DNA of 64,000 bases from Micavibrio sp. UBA2137 (GCA_002328415.1 DCXL01000004.1:779042-843041), one strand, 5' to 3'. Counted from the first letter of the stretch, positions 16,159 through 25,348 are shown. Notes: a model not told the origin generated them from the sequence alone. Translations and numbers: made by a program.

Positions 16159-16593
16159 TTAGATCAGCGCAAGTGTCACCAAAATAACAAAAATATAGCG
16201 CCCTGTTTTGGCGAGTGTGACAATACCCAGAAAAAGGGGAAATGGCGTGCGCATGAGACCCGCAATAACGGTGAGCGGATCACCAATAAATGGCATCCAG
16301 CTGAGCAATAATGTCCATACGCCATATCGTTGATAGAGACCCTGCGCCCGTGCGAGAGATTTTTCCTTTACAGGGAAATATTTATAATGCTTAAACCACT
16401 CAAAGCCACGCCCCAGAACCCAGTTCACACACGAGCCCAGAATATTCCCCACACTTGCGAATAGGAGAAGCCAAAGCGGTGCGATATCGGTTTCAAGCAA
16501 ATACGCAACGAGGAGTATTTCCGATTGCATGGGAAACACGGTCGCCGCAAGAAAGGCCGTCAGAAATAGTGATAGGAGCAATGTGAGTGTCAT
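16159..16593 (-). CDS. YqaA family membrane protein (DedA/VTT-like)
   Basis: A 144-residue integral membrane protein of the SNARE-associated/VTT group. Hydrophobic segments occur at about 4-28, 40-62, 90-112 and 120-142, with the typical motifs FPMQSEILLVAYL, GSCVNWVLGRG and LLSWMPFIGDPLTVIAGLMR, the last being the DedA-type G-D-P/P signature. YqaA proteins are thought to act in membrane lipid handling, but their activity is not settled. It lies 11 bases downstream of the CDP-alcohol phosphatidyltransferase gene on the same strand, so the two are probably co-transcribed, which fits a lipid context. Confidence 0.88.
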   Translation of the reverse strand: MTLTLLLSLFLTAFLAATVFPMQSEILLVAYLLETDIAPLWLLLFASVGNILGSCVNWVLGRGFEWFKHYKYFPVKEKSLARAQGLYQRYGVWTLLLSWMPFIGDPLTVIAGLMRTPFPLFLGIVTLAKTGRYIFVILVTLALI

Positions 16594-16604
16594 CTGTTAA
16601 GCCA

Positions 16605-17207
16605 TTAGCCAAAATCATGAACGGCCTGACGGACACGCCCAAATGTTGTGAGCCAGCACAACACTCCGTAAATGATGGCAATGATATTGAAATAATCTGG
16701 CAACAGGCAGAACAGGATGAGCACAAGAATTGTTTCTGTGCCCTCTGCAATGCCCGAGACATAAAAGAATGATTTTTTGCCCTGCCGTTCATGGTTGATA
16801 TCACGCTTTGAGGCGATAATCGCATAAGCCAGAAAGGAGCTTGCCGTTCCCATAAAACTAAAAATCAAAAAGGCACTTGCCAGTGCAACTTCAGGCCTGC
16901 CCACAGCGAAGAAGAACACAACACCTGAGTAAAATATGAAATCGCAGACAATGTCAAAGAAGCCACCGATATCTGTTGCCTCTGTTTGACGTGCGAGCGG
17001 CCCATCCAGCCCATCCATCAAGCGGCTGAGTAATATAAAGATGAGCGCAATCCCATATGAGGAAAATCCCAATGCCGCAAAGGCACATAAGGCAAAGGCA
17101 AAACCTATGGCGGTGACCATATTTGCACTTATGCCTCTCTTAAAAAGAGCACGTGCGAGCGCATTTAAGGGCGGATCAATTAAGGGACGAAGCGTGGAAT
17201 CAAGCAT
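16605..17207 (-). CDS. CDP-alcohol phosphatidyltransferase
   Basis: A 200-residue membrane enzyme that transfers a phosphatidyl group from a CDP-lipid to an alcohol. The complete family signature is present: DGLDGPLAR, then DIGGFFDIVCD, that is D-G-x2-A-R-x8-G-x3-D-x3-D, whose Asp residues bind the metal ion. Five to six hydrophobic helices surround it. The sequence does not tell whether the acceptor is glycerol phosphate, inositol, choline or another alcohol. It is the first gene of a probable two-gene operon with the YqaA gene. The start ATG at 17207 gives the usual length for small members. Confidence 0.9.
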   Translation of the reverse strand: MLDSTLRPLIDPPLNALARALFKRGISANMVTAIGFAFALCAFAALGFSSYGIALIFILLSRLMDGLDGPLARQTEATDIGGFFDIVCDFIFYSGVVFFFAVGRPEVALASAFLIFSFMGTASSFLAYAIIASKRDINHERQGKKSFFYVSGIAEGTETILVLILFCLLPDYFNIIAIIYGVLCWLTTFGRVRQAVHDFG

Positions 17208-17252
17208 AGTGTCTAAAGATTAACACGAAATGGTGCAATCCAGAATGTTAGA

Positions 17253-18371
17253 TTAAAGCGGATTGCAGGATGACATATCCAAATCCAGATAATAGCGGAC
17301 ACTACATCTCACTGTGTCAAATGTGCTTGGCTTTTCAGGGAGAGCCTCTTGGGCACGTTGCTGAAATTCGCGTGCGGGCGCGGATACACGTGCGGGGACG
17401 TCCTCAATATTAATTGATGGGCGCGGTATGTCTCTTGGCTCTGGCTCTGGCAGATCCTCTGCAGGAACATCTATGATGCGCACATCCTCTGCAACGGCGC
17501 CGCCGTCATTCCAAGGCATATCTCCAAAAGCCTCTTCAACTGATATAGAATCTCCAAAGCCCTCATAGTCACGGTAAAATGTGCTGCGTAGACGTGGAAA
17601 GATTTGTTTCAAACCATTTTGAAGCTGTTCTGGCAATTCTTCAAAACGGTCAGGGTGGCGTACTAGGTAATCGCCAATGACATCCTTATCTATCTTGTAC
17701 CCATCAAGCGCAGCAACAACCGCGGGATCAAATGAGGCAATAATATCACCCAAAGTCGCCTCGGCGAGCACACGCTCCCTCTCCTCTGTTGACATATCAG
17801 GATGCGTGCGGGCAAGAGCCTGCGCACGAAAGCCATAGGCAACGGCAAAGCGTCCCATATTCACAATCTGAAACTCAAGCGCCTTATCAATCACGCGTTG
17901 CGGTTCATTGGGGTAAACACTTTCAATGGCAATAATTTCCTGATTAAGAACGGCTACCTCGCCATTTTCCAGATGAAGTGCACTTGCAACCTCTGACATG
18001 CCACTTAGAGTATCCATCAAGGCTTGAAGCTTTTCAGCATCTGTCCAATCGCCTGGAAAATTTTCATAGGCAGAAATGGCACTGTCGATGCCACTTTCGA
18101 TGGCCTCCATGTAAACGGCACCACCCGTATATTTGTCCAGATATTGCACCCCTACAAGCGATGATATTAAGGCTGCAGGAACACAAGCCCACATCAGGCG
18201 TTTTTTATTCGTAATGGGGTCATTCCAGAACTTATGCCATGAAGAAGAATTGTCCTTAGTGCCTTGCGTCGTCTCATCAACCACATAGCCAGCCTCTTGC
18301 GACCAAGGCTGTGTTTGACTTTCCGCAAGTGCGGCTGCCTCACGTAGTTCTGCGCGTGTGTAATAACCCAT
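17253..18371 (-). CDS. Single-pass membrane protein of unknown function
   Basis: A 372-residue protein I do not recognise. A polar N-terminus with GYYTRAELREAAALAES precedes one membrane segment (about 63-80, MWACVPAALISSLVGVQYL). A long, mostly helical acidic domain follows (to about 290), then a proline-rich linker (PEPEPRDIPRPS, about 305-345) and a C-terminus with two cysteines (VRCSVRYYLDLDMSSCNPL). The layout suggests a protein anchored in the inner membrane with a periplasmic domain. It has its own TTGACA promoter with a palindrome at the start site, between it and the histidine kinase gene, so it can be controlled separately. Confidence 0.72.
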   Translation of the reverse strand: MGYYTRAELREAAALAESQTQPWSQEAGYVVDETTQGTKDNSSSWHKFWNDPITNKKRLMWACVPAALISSLVGVQYLDKYTGGAVYMEAIESGIDSAISAYENFPGDWTDAEKLQALMDTLSGMSEVASALHLENGEVAVLNQEIIAIESVYPNEPQRVIDKALEFQIVNMGRFAVAYGFRAQALARTHPDMSTEERERVLAEATLGDIIASFDPAVVAALDGYKIDKDVIGDYLVRHPDRFEELPEQLQNGLKQIFPRLRSTFYRDYEGFGDSISVEEAFGDMPWNDGGAVAEDVRIIDVPAEDLPEPEPRDIPRPSINIEDVPARVSAPAREFQQRAQEALPEKPSTFDTVRCSVRYYLDLDMSSCNPL

Positions 18372-18382
18372 AACTTGTCCTG

Positions 18383-18425
18383 CTCAAATTTGAGTTAACA
18401 TAATCAATATTATTTATTATGTCAA
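18383..18425 (-). promoter_or_regulatory. Promoter with a 12-bp palindrome at the start site
   Basis: On the minus strand TTGACA (18420-18425), a 17-base spacer and TATGTT (18397-18402) form a good sigma70-type promoter overlapping the end of the histidine kinase gene. Three bases further on is the perfect palindrome CTCAAATTTGAG (18383-18394), covering the expected start site near 18390. This is a classic position for a repressor operator controlling the gene at 18371. Confidence 0.6.
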
Positions 18426-19141
18426 TTATTTTTTGCGGGCAAGCTGATTGTAACGATCGTGCCACCAGAAGGATTATCATTAATATTAATGAGCCCCCCA
18501 TGACATTCGATAATTTTCTGGGCAAGCGATAGACCTGCTCCTAAACCACCGCCATAGGCATCTTCTGCATGCAGGCGACGAAAAAGCGTAAAAACATAGT
18601 CTCTTTTTGCTGCGGGAATCCCTATCCCATTATCAATGATTTTAAAAACGTGAAAATTCCCTTCGCGCATATATCTTATATGGATATGCGCGGATGTATC
18701 TGGAGAATGGTAAAGCGCTGCATTATTAAGAATATAGCTAAATGCACGGCGCATCATCTTTGAATCTACTGAAATTACTGGCAACTCATCAATGACTATA
18801 TTTATATTTTCATATATTTGTTTGAGTTGTTCTGAAAGCGCCTCAACCATATCCATCATTGAGGTTTCAATTAGATTAAGCTGTTGCGCAAACATGTCTG
18901 AATAATCTTTTAAGACAGCATGCATCGCACTAATTTTTTGGGCGGCATCCTGAATAAATGCAAGATAAGTCAGCTCATCCCCTTCAAGTTTACCCTTTGC
19001 TGATTGAGCAAGTAAATTTGAAAACTCCAATACGTGACGCACAGGCGCTGCAAAATCATGCGAAAGCATATTTATGAAATTAAGATAATTATCGTCGGAA
19101 ATGATATCTTTGTTTTTAGAACTCATTTTCTCGCTAGCCAT
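18422..19141 (-). CDS. Sensor histidine kinase (soluble, short)
   Basis: A 239-residue kinase without a membrane segment or recognisable sensor domain. The HisKA region begins near residue 27 with the H-box MLSHDFAAPVRH (phospho-acceptor His about residue 29). The HATPase domain shows the N box (YILNNAALYHS), G1 (DNGIGIP), an F-box-like VFTLFRRLH and G2 (GLGAGLSLAQ). It lies 45 bases downstream of a single-domain response regulator gene, so signals may be received through that protein or a cytoplasmic partner rather than directly. The start ATG at 19141 gives the natural N-terminus MASEKMSSKNKD; another ATG follows at 19126. Confidence 0.9.
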   Translation of the reverse strand: MASEKMSSKNKDIISDDNYLNFINMLSHDFAAPVRHVLEFSNLLAQSAKGKLEGDELTYLAFIQDAAQKISAMHAVLKDYSDMFAQQLNLIETSMMDMVEALSEQLKQIYENINIVIDELPVISVDSKMMRRAFSYILNNAALYHSPDTSAHIHIRYMREGNFHVFKIIDNGIGIPAAKRDYVFTLFRRLHAEDAYGGGLGAGLSLAQKIIECHGGLININDNPSGGTIVTISLPAKNN

Positions 19142-19186
19142 ATTTTACATCAATAAATTGTTTTAAAAAAACTCAGAATTTATCAA

Positions 19187-19612
19187 TTATTTTGCTCTCA
19201 GCGCATTTTCAAAAATGACTTTTGCTTTTTTGCTATTTAATTCTGATTTAAAAACAATACCCTTCACATCACTTCCATAAACGCTGCTTGTTGTGTAGGC
19301 ATCTTCGTTTCCGGTGACAACGACAATTGGAATTTTGTAATTGAAGCTTCTTACTTCTTTAACGGTCTGTGCCCCATATGCATCTGAAAGATTGAGGTCC
19401 AAAACAGTAAGATCAGGGTTATCAGAACGATATATATGATAAGCCTGTTCTAAAGATTCTGCAGTCAGAAACACGCACTCGGGCCAAACCTGTTCAATAG
19501 CCTTGCGCGTGAGAAACAAATCTTTTTCATCGTCCTCAATCACCAAAATGCGAGGCGGTTCCTTTTTATTTATATCGTTCAAAACGAGAGATATCCCTGC
19601 ACTAAAATTCAT
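19187..19612 (-). CDS. Single-domain response regulator (receiver only)
   Basis: A 141-residue receiver domain with no output domain. The acidic pair is in ILVIEDDEKDLF, the phospho-acceptor Asp is in TVLDLNLSD, the conserved Thr/Ser in PIVVVTGNED, and the Lys in IVFKSELN. It is the first gene before the histidine kinase and probably forms an operon with it. Proteins of this type relay phosphate or bind a partner rather than DNA. A hairpin/inverted repeat lies directly upstream of the start. Confidence 0.9.
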   Translation of the reverse strand: MNFSAGISLVLNDINKKEPPRILVIEDDEKDLFLTRKAIEQVWPECVFLTAESLEQAYHIYRSDNPDLTVLDLNLSDAYGAQTVKEVRSFNYKIPIVVVTGNEDAYTTSSVYGSDVKGIVFKSELNSKKAKVIFENALRAK

Positions 19613-19628
19613 TATTATAAGGCGTGTC

Positions 19629-19649
19629 TATTGTCTATATACGACAATA
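19629..19649 (-). promoter_or_regulatory. Inverted repeat upstream of the response regulator
   Basis: TATTGTC (19629-19635) and GACAATA (19643-19649) form a perfect 7-bp inverted repeat with a 7-base spacer, 17 bases before the response regulator start. It could be a protein-binding site or an RNA hairpin near the ribosome binding site. Confidence 0.4.
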
Positions 19650-19772
19650 TATTTCAAACGCGCTACTTTCTCGTAAAGTTGTAAAATATGCAAGAAAATA
19701 GCATTAAATCACCAGAAAATAAAGAAAATTACATGTGCCTATCATCGTATGTGAGCCAACATAAAAATAATC

Positions 19773-19801
19773 TTGCATATGAAAAATAATCAGATTATGA
19801 A
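19773..19801 (+). promoter_or_regulatory. Promoter of the tandem AAA ATPase gene
   Basis: TTGCAT (19773-19778), 17 bases, then TATGAA (19796-19801). Transcription would start at about 19808, 30 bases before the ATG. A moderate match in an AT-rich divergent region, so confidence is limited. Confidence 0.4.
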
Positions 19802-19837
19802 TTTTATATTCAAAAAATATAAAAGAACTGAGTTTTT

Positions 19838-22168
19838 ATGTCACAAAAGCAGGGTGAGTTTTCGCTGTCTGAGCTAGACAGATTAATTGAAGGATCAGAC
19901 GATTATTCTGAAAGAGAGGGCTATCGCTATCTCCTCAACTTCATGGAACATACAAACAGGTCGAGCGCAATCGCCTATCGTTTCTGTAGCGCCTTTGAAA
20001 GTTTGGTACCACTGGATGAACGCGAAGGATTTCCCACAAAGCCCAAAAAAGACAAAAAGGGTGATGAGGAAAAATCATTTCCTTTCAAAAAAAACCCTCC
20101 TCGAAACGCAGTTTCTCAAGATGACTGGGGTGGCCTCAAAAAGCTATTAAGAGAAAATTACGAAAAGATACCTGAAACCAGTCCTCCGCTTCTTCTACGT
20201 AATCTTATGAAGCTTGCCGAATATCTCAATTTTTCAGACATTGAGAAAGAAACATTGAAAGCTTTATTTGTCATTGAAAACGATGCACTTCTTACTGAAC
20301 TTGCAGGCGGCATGGTGCGTGCGCGCGATGCGGAAGGCCCTGTCCTGGCCAAACTAATTGGTAAACCTGAAAACTATAAGGCTTACAGCAGACTTGTTGC
20401 AAATAGCGGTAAGTTTCATAAATACGGTATTATTGTAACGGCACTAGAGTTTGGTAAATCTTTCCCAATGATTGAGACCATACTGACCGAGCGCTTAAGC
20501 ACCCCAAATCTCGACAAGGCTGAAATCGTCAATCTTCTTCTCGGCACACCCGCCGAAACAGATTTGGACTATTCTGATTTTGACTATATGGGTGATGAAC
20601 TTGACTATGTAAGAGAGATTCTTAAAAACGCCAGTGACAAAGGATTATCTGGTATCAATATTTTGATTGATGGGCCTCAGGGTGGTGGAAAGACAGAACT
20701 TTCTAAGGCGCTAGCCAAGTCTATTGACAAGGCGCTTTATCTTATTGGTGAAGAAAATGATATAAATGATGAGGGTAACCCTGTTCCTGTCTTGGACGAA
20801 GATGGCGATTTAACAGGATACAGAGAACCTAAAATTAAAGAGGAAACAACAAACAAAGCACGCCTTGCAGATTTGTTGCGCGCACATGGACTACTTGAAG
20901 GAAATAATGAGGCAATTGTTCTTTTTGATGAAATCGAAGATTTGTTGATTAAAGGAACTGATACAAGCAAAAGTGCCGATACTGACAGTAAAATCATGAT
21001 CAACCGTTTGCTTGAGAATAATAAGACACCCACCATTTGGTGCGGTAATGATCCCAACAAATTTCACCCTTCTGTACGCCAACGCTTTACACATTCTATT
21101 TATGTGGGACACCCACCTGTTGCTGTACGCAAAAAAATCTGGGAAAAACAATTATCATTAAGCGAACTTCAGTTGAGTGATAACGATGTCACATCCCTTG
21201 CGCGCACTTATGATGCCGCACCACGTCAAATTGCACTTGCTATTAAAGCTGCAAAAATTACTGGCCGTGGTCTCGAAGCTATTCAAATGTCGCTTGAAGC
21301 ATCCTCACGTATTACTCTTGGAAGTCGCGATAAGATCATAGATGACCAAGGTCTTTCAAAATATTTTGACCCAGAACTCATGCATTTTGGTACAGTCGCC
21401 AATCAAAATGGTGAAGAAACTGTCAAACGTTTGATTGAAAGAGGCAAAAACAGAGAGGCCTTTGCCCTGATTGCTAAGGGTGAACAAGGAACAGGATTGC
21501 GTTCACTTGGACGTTATATGGCCGAAGAGCTTGTGCTCACACCGTGTGAGTTTTCAATGCGTGTTCTTCGCCAATCATCCCAATTTTCGTCAGGTACAGG
21601 CAATATATATTCAGCCTTTGCGCATGCGGCTAATCACCGTGCTTTTCTGATTATCAATGATTTGGAACATCTCTCCAATAATCCACAAAGCGAGTCAGGA
21701 TGGGACAAAAGCCTCGTCGAGGCGTTTGTCGATGCCGCAAGTACACATAAATTGCCGTTTGCAGTCAGCACGACTAATCCCTCTATACAATTACCAACAC
21801 GTGTAACGGCACTTTTCTCAGATGAATTGAAATTAGAGCCTTTAAGCGAAGACCAAAAAAGAAAAGCCTTTGATATCTATTTCGGGCAGGAAGCTCCCAA
21901 GGAAATTGAACAGGTCAACGGTCTTGTTTTGGCTGATTTCGCAGATACGCGTCGCCATCTTGATAAGTTGGACACCACCAACCTTTATGCAGACGATGTT
22001 GTTGGCCTGCTTGCGAGTCAAATGGGAATTCGTAAAAGCGAGATAAAATCGGGCATCGGCTTTGGACAACATGAGGAAACACCACCTCAACAATTCATAG
22101 TTGCAAATGACGAAGACCGTGCAGCAGCACGTGCGAGCGCAACACCAATTGCACAAACACTCAAATAG
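19838..22168 (+). CDS. Tandem AAA+ ATPase, second module degenerate
   Basis: A 776-residue cytoplasmic protein. An N-terminal region of about 260 residues (helical, with a lysine-rich linker KPKKDKKGDEEKSFPFKK) precedes a first AAA+ module. This has Walker A GPQGGGKT (about 280), Walker B AIVLFDEIEDLL (about 360), a sensor-1-like IWCGNDPNKF and an arginine-finger candidate SVRQRF. A second module follows with a weakened P-loop (GEQGTGLRS, about 550) and a Walker B-like FLIINDLEHL lacking the catalytic Glu (about 603). One active and one inactive ATPase ring domain recall Cdc48/Vps4-type remodellers, but I cannot name the family. It stands alone with its own promoter; the next gene is 92 bases away. 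Confidence 0.85.
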   Translation: MSQKQGEFSLSELDRLIEGSDDYSEREGYRYLLNFMEHTNRSSAIAYRFCSAFESLVPLDEREGFPTKPKKDKKGDEEKSFPFKKNPPRNAVSQDDWGGLKKLLRENYEKIPETSPPLLLRNLMKLAEYLNFSDIEKETLKALFVIENDALLTELAGGMVRARDAEGPVLAKLIGKPENYKAYSRLVANSGKFHKYGIIVTALEFGKSFPMIETILTERLSTPNLDKAEIVNLLLGTPAETDLDYSDFDYMGDELDYVREILKNASDKGLSGINILIDGPQGGGKTELSKALAKSIDKALYLIGEENDINDEGNPVPVLDEDGDLTGYREPKIKEETTNKARLADLLRAHGLLEGNNEAIVLFDEIEDLLIKGTDTSKSADTDSKIMINRLLENNKTPTIWCGNDPNKFHPSVRQRFTHSIYVGHPPVAVRKKIWEKQLSLSELQLSDNDVTSLARTYDAAPRQIALAIKAAKITGRGLEAIQMSLEASSRITLGSRDKIIDDQGLSKYFDPELMHFGTVANQNGEETVKRLIERGKNREAFALIAKGEQGTGLRSLGRYMAEELVLTPCEFSMRVLRQSSQFSSGTGNIYSAFAHAANHRAFLIINDLEHLSNNPQSESGWDKSLVEAFVDAASTHKLPFAVSTTNPSIQLPTRVTALFSDELKLEPLSEDQKRKAFDIYFGQEAPKEIEQVNGLVLADFADTRRHLDKLDTTNLYADDVVGLLASQMGIRKSEIKSGIGFGQHEETPPQQFIVANDEDRAAARASATPIAQTLK

Positions 22169-22259
22169 CCCAAGAACGAAAACGCATCTTTGCGCTACTC
22201 TTTTGCCTCAAAATCTGTATTCTTATTGAGGTTAAGGCAACCGCAAGGACATCTCATCT

Positions 22260-23210
22260 ATGCTCACATCTTTTTTGAAATTACTTCGTGATCCTAAGGC
22301 CACACTCTCCAAAGACGGTAAAACGCTGACCTTTGAAGGGCGTAAAATTCCCGTACGTGACGATATCCCACGCTTTACGCCTGATGAGTCCTATTCACGT
22401 GGCAATTTTGAAAAACTGCGCGAGGAACATGCCACACTTCAATTTGATAGCGTCAATGGCACGACAGACAGGCATGACACAATCAGTGACCGCACAGGCT
22501 GGCCACCCTCTTTCTGGAAGGGAAAAACTGTTCTTGAATGTGGATGTGGCGCAGGACCTGATACTGAAATTCTGCTTAACTGGGGCGCAACCGTTATTGC
22601 CGTAGATATTGCAGGACTTGATATCGCCAAAAATAATTTGAAGGGGCACAAAAAATTACAGCTTGTTCAAGCCTCTATCATTGATTTGCCTTTTAAAGAA
22701 AAAAGCTTTGATATCGTTTTTTGTCATCGTGTGTTGCAACACACACCCGACCCTGATGAAACGCTCCATCACATGCTGAAATTTGTGAAAAATGACGGGG
22801 CTATCTTCATCCATAGCTATGCCAATACATGGATACAGCGCCTGCGTTGGAAATATGCGCTTCTACCCTTTACACGTAAGGTTGAACCCGAAAAACTTTA
22901 TAACTTTATCAAGGGCTATGCTCCAACCGCCTTTAAAATCACGAATGTCTTGCGCAAAATTCCAGGCGGTCGCGTGATTACACATTTCCTTATTCCGTTT
23001 CTCAATTACCGCCATGCCAAGCAATTTAAGCCGTTGACCGATGAACGTGTAATTGAAATTGGCGTGCATGACACCTTTGACGCGCTGTCCCCGCCCTATG
23101 ACAATCCAATGTCGGCCAAGCGTATGCGCCAGATAGCCAATCAACATGTCTCTCGACCATTTGAAATTGTCGAACGTCCAATGGTCACGCTCATGCGAAC
23201 AAAGATTTAA
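22260..23210 (+). CDS. Class I SAM-dependent methyltransferase
   Basis: A 316-residue protein with a Rossmann methyltransferase core at about 90-195: motif I VLECGCGAGPDTE, motif II VIAVDIAG, and the motif IV region FDIVFCHRVLQHTPDPDE. The N-terminal 40 residues resemble the short beta-rich leader of Trm112-like or UbiE-related enzymes (GRKIPVRDDIPRF). The C-terminal 110 residues are basic and hydrophobic and could bind a lipid or sugar substrate. The substrate is unknown. AAGGA lies 11 bases before the ATG. Confidence 0.87.
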   Translation: MLTSFLKLLRDPKATLSKDGKTLTFEGRKIPVRDDIPRFTPDESYSRGNFEKLREEHATLQFDSVNGTTDRHDTISDRTGWPPSFWKGKTVLECGCGAGPDTEILLNWGATVIAVDIAGLDIAKNNLKGHKKLQLVQASIIDLPFKEKSFDIVFCHRVLQHTPDPDETLHHMLKFVKNDGAIFIHSYANTWIQRLRWKYALLPFTRKVEPEKLYNFIKGYAPTAFKITNVLRKIPGGRVITHFLIPFLNYRHAKQFKPLTDERVIEIGVHDTFDALSPPYDNPMSAKRMRQIANQHVSRPFEIVERPMVTLMRTKI

Positions 23211-23303
23211 TTTTTGAAAATTTTGGCGTAAGAATTGATTTCATGCGCAAGCCTTCTATTTCTTCATTTGTACAACACAGAATTTAAAATGAAGGATATT
23301 TCA

Positions 23304-24398
23304 ATGACCAGTATGTTTTCCAGCGTCAAAATGGGCGATCTCACACTCAAAAACCGTGTCTTCATGGCGCCTCTCACACGCAACCGCGCGCATAATGAAA
23401 GCGCTGTTCCCTCTGGTATGGCTAAAATATATTATGCGCAACGCGCCTCAGCGGGACTGATTATCAGCGAGGCCTCACAGGTCAGCCCCATGGGTAAGGG
23501 ATATGTTGGCACACCTGGCATCTATGATGAGACACAGGTGCGTGGTTGGAAGGAAATTAACGATGCTGTGCACGCAGAAGGTGGCAAGATTTTCATGCAG
23601 CTTTGGCATGTCGGTCGTATTTCGCACACATCTCTCCTCCCTGACAATCAAAAACCTTTGGCACCATCTGCCATTCGTGCACAGGCTCAAACATACACCG
23701 AAAGCGGTATGGCGGATGTCTCCGAGCCAAAGGCAATGACAGAAGACGAGATTAAGCAAACTATTGCTGACTATAAACACGCCGCGCAATGCGCCAAGGA
23801 TGCAGGTTTTGATGGTATAGAGGTGCACGCCGCAAACGGTTATCTTATTGACCAGTTCATTCGTGACAAAACAAACCAGCGCACCGATAATTATGGTGGC
23901 TCAATTGAAAATCGTGCTCGCTTCCTCTTTGAGGTTTTGGATGCTGTTCTCGAAATCTGGCCTGCAGGCAAGGTTGGTATTCGTCTCTCACCAACTGGCA
24001 CATTTAATGACATCGCAGACAGCGCGCCCGAGGAAACATTTGGCACTATCATCACAAAACTCAATGATTATAATCTTGCCTATTTGCACATGGTCGAACG
24101 CTTTCCAGGGATCGGTGCAGACAACAAAGATATTAAAATTATTGAGGATTTGCTGAAGCTCTGGAACGGATTTTACATCGCTAATGGGGATTATGATGCC
24201 ATGCGGGCACAAGATGCGGTTGATGCAGGACATGCCGATGCCATTACATTTGGACGCCCCTTTATCGCCAATCCTGACTTGCCCAAACGTCTTGAAATTG
24301 GTGCTGAATTAAATGAGCCTGATCAAGATACATTCTATGGCGGTGGCAAAGAAGGCTATATTGATTACCCCTTCCTCGAAGACAGCGAAGCCGCTTAA
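23304..24398 (+). CDS. Alkene reductase, old yellow enzyme family (NemA-like)
   Basis: An FMN-dependent NAD(P)H oxidoreductase that reduces activated C=C bonds (enones, N-ethylmaleimide, nitro esters). It starts MTSMFSSVKMGDLTLKNRVF, with MAPLTRNRA following. The active-site pair is in HAANGYLIDQF (His/Asn type), with FMN-binding motifs QLWHVGRISH and ITFGRPFIANPDL and the Tyr-containing DNYGGSIENR. The ATG at 23304 is chosen because GAAGGA is 7 bases upstream and the 364-residue product matches the family; earlier in-frame codons at 23235 and 23289 add an unconserved leader. Its stop overlaps that of the convergent gene by four bases. Confidence 0.94.
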   Translation: MTSMFSSVKMGDLTLKNRVFMAPLTRNRAHNESAVPSGMAKIYYAQRASAGLIISEASQVSPMGKGYVGTPGIYDETQVRGWKEINDAVHAEGGKIFMQLWHVGRISHTSLLPDNQKPLAPSAIRAQAQTYTESGMADVSEPKAMTEDEIKQTIADYKHAAQCAKDAGFDGIEVHAANGYLIDQFIRDKTNQRTDNYGGSIENRARFLFEVLDAVLEIWPAGKVGIRLSPTGTFNDIADSAPEETFGTIITKLNDYNLAYLHMVERFPGIGADNKDIKIIEDLLKLWNGFYIANGDYDAMRAQDAVDAGHADAITFGRPFIANPDLPKRLEIGAELNEPDQDTFYGGGKEGYIDYPFLEDSEAA

Positions 24399-25348
24399 GA
24401 ATATTTTGCGATATGGTAGGCAGCGTCCCCTTGATTAAGGAGGGGCGTTGTCGTGCACCCCACAATAATGCCGTTATGCGGCGCGGTAATTTCACCTGTT
24501 TCGCGATTGAGAGAATCCGTCATAAAGCCAAGCCTCTCGCCCTCGTCCACTCTATCTCCCAAACGCTTTTCGGAAATAAGCATGCCACTTTTAGGCGCGC
24601 GCACCCAGTATCCACCTTCAAGCACCTCTGAATCGTGGCCCACCTCGTGCTGGAAATCATGGGGCAACATATCAAGCGCAATCATGGTGCGTAAAACACC
24701 ATTTAAGCCCACGGCAATCGCCTTCTTCTCAAAACGCAACGCCTCCCCACCCTCATAAAGAATGGAGGTTATTCCGTTTTCATAGCAGTAATGTCTGAGA
24801 GAGCCCTCACGTAATGGCTCGTCCAATGCCACAGATGCTCCAAATGATTTTGCCATTTTAAACGTGTTTTCATCATTCATAACCGCCCGTATTTGGGGCA
24901 GGTTTGTACGATTGATTGCACCTGTATGCAAATCAATCCCATGTGTGGATTTATCAATCACCTCGGTCTGTAAAACATGCGCTAGTCGTGAGGCAAGTGA
25001 GCCAGAGGATGACCCAGGGAAACAACGATTAAGATCACGCCTATCCGGCAAATAACGTGATTTTGTATTAAAGCCGTAAGCATTCACAATAGGCACAGCA
25101 ATGAGTGTCCCTTTCAGAAGCTTCAAATTATCAAGCGCCAGAAGCTTACGAATAATCTCGACGCCATTAATTTCATCACCATGAAGTGCGCCAAGCACAA
25201 ACAAGACAGGACCGTCTTCTGCGCCACGCAATACTTCAAAATCAAGTGTCATGGCCGTTGAGTCGTAAAGTTTTGCAATGTCGATATGAACAAATTTACG
25301 CTGGCCGTAGCCTACATTTTCCCCGTTAAATACCAGCTTTTCAGCCAT
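24395..25348 (-). CDS. Succinylglutamate desuccinylase/aspartoacylase family protein
   Basis: A 317-residue zinc-dependent deacylase/carboxypeptidase-like protein (M14 clan, AstE/AspA type). Zinc ligands are in GALHGDEINGVEI (His and Glu) and GIDLHTGAINR (His), with substrate-binding RDLNRCFPG. The C-terminal beta domain (about 235-317) resembles a biotinyl-like fold. It is the last gene of an apparent operon with a retropepsin-like protein and RimK. A role in removing or trimming acyl or glutamyl groups would fit, but is inferred from neighbours. Confidence 0.9.
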   Translation of the reverse strand: MAEKLVFNGENVGYGQRKFVHIDIAKLYDSTAMTLDFEVLRGAEDGPVLFVLGALHGDEINGVEIIRKLLALDNLKLLKGTLIAVPIVNAYGFNTKSRYLPDRRDLNRCFPGSSSGSLASRLAHVLQTEVIDKSTHGIDLHTGAINRTNLPQIRAVMNDENTFKMAKSFGASVALDEPLREGSLRHYCYENGITSILYEGGEALRFEKKAIAVGLNGVLRTMIALDMLPHDFQHEVGHDSEVLEGGYWVRAPKSGMLISEKRLGDRVDEGERLGFMTDSLNRETGEITAPHNGIIVGCTTTPLLNQGDAAYHIAKYS

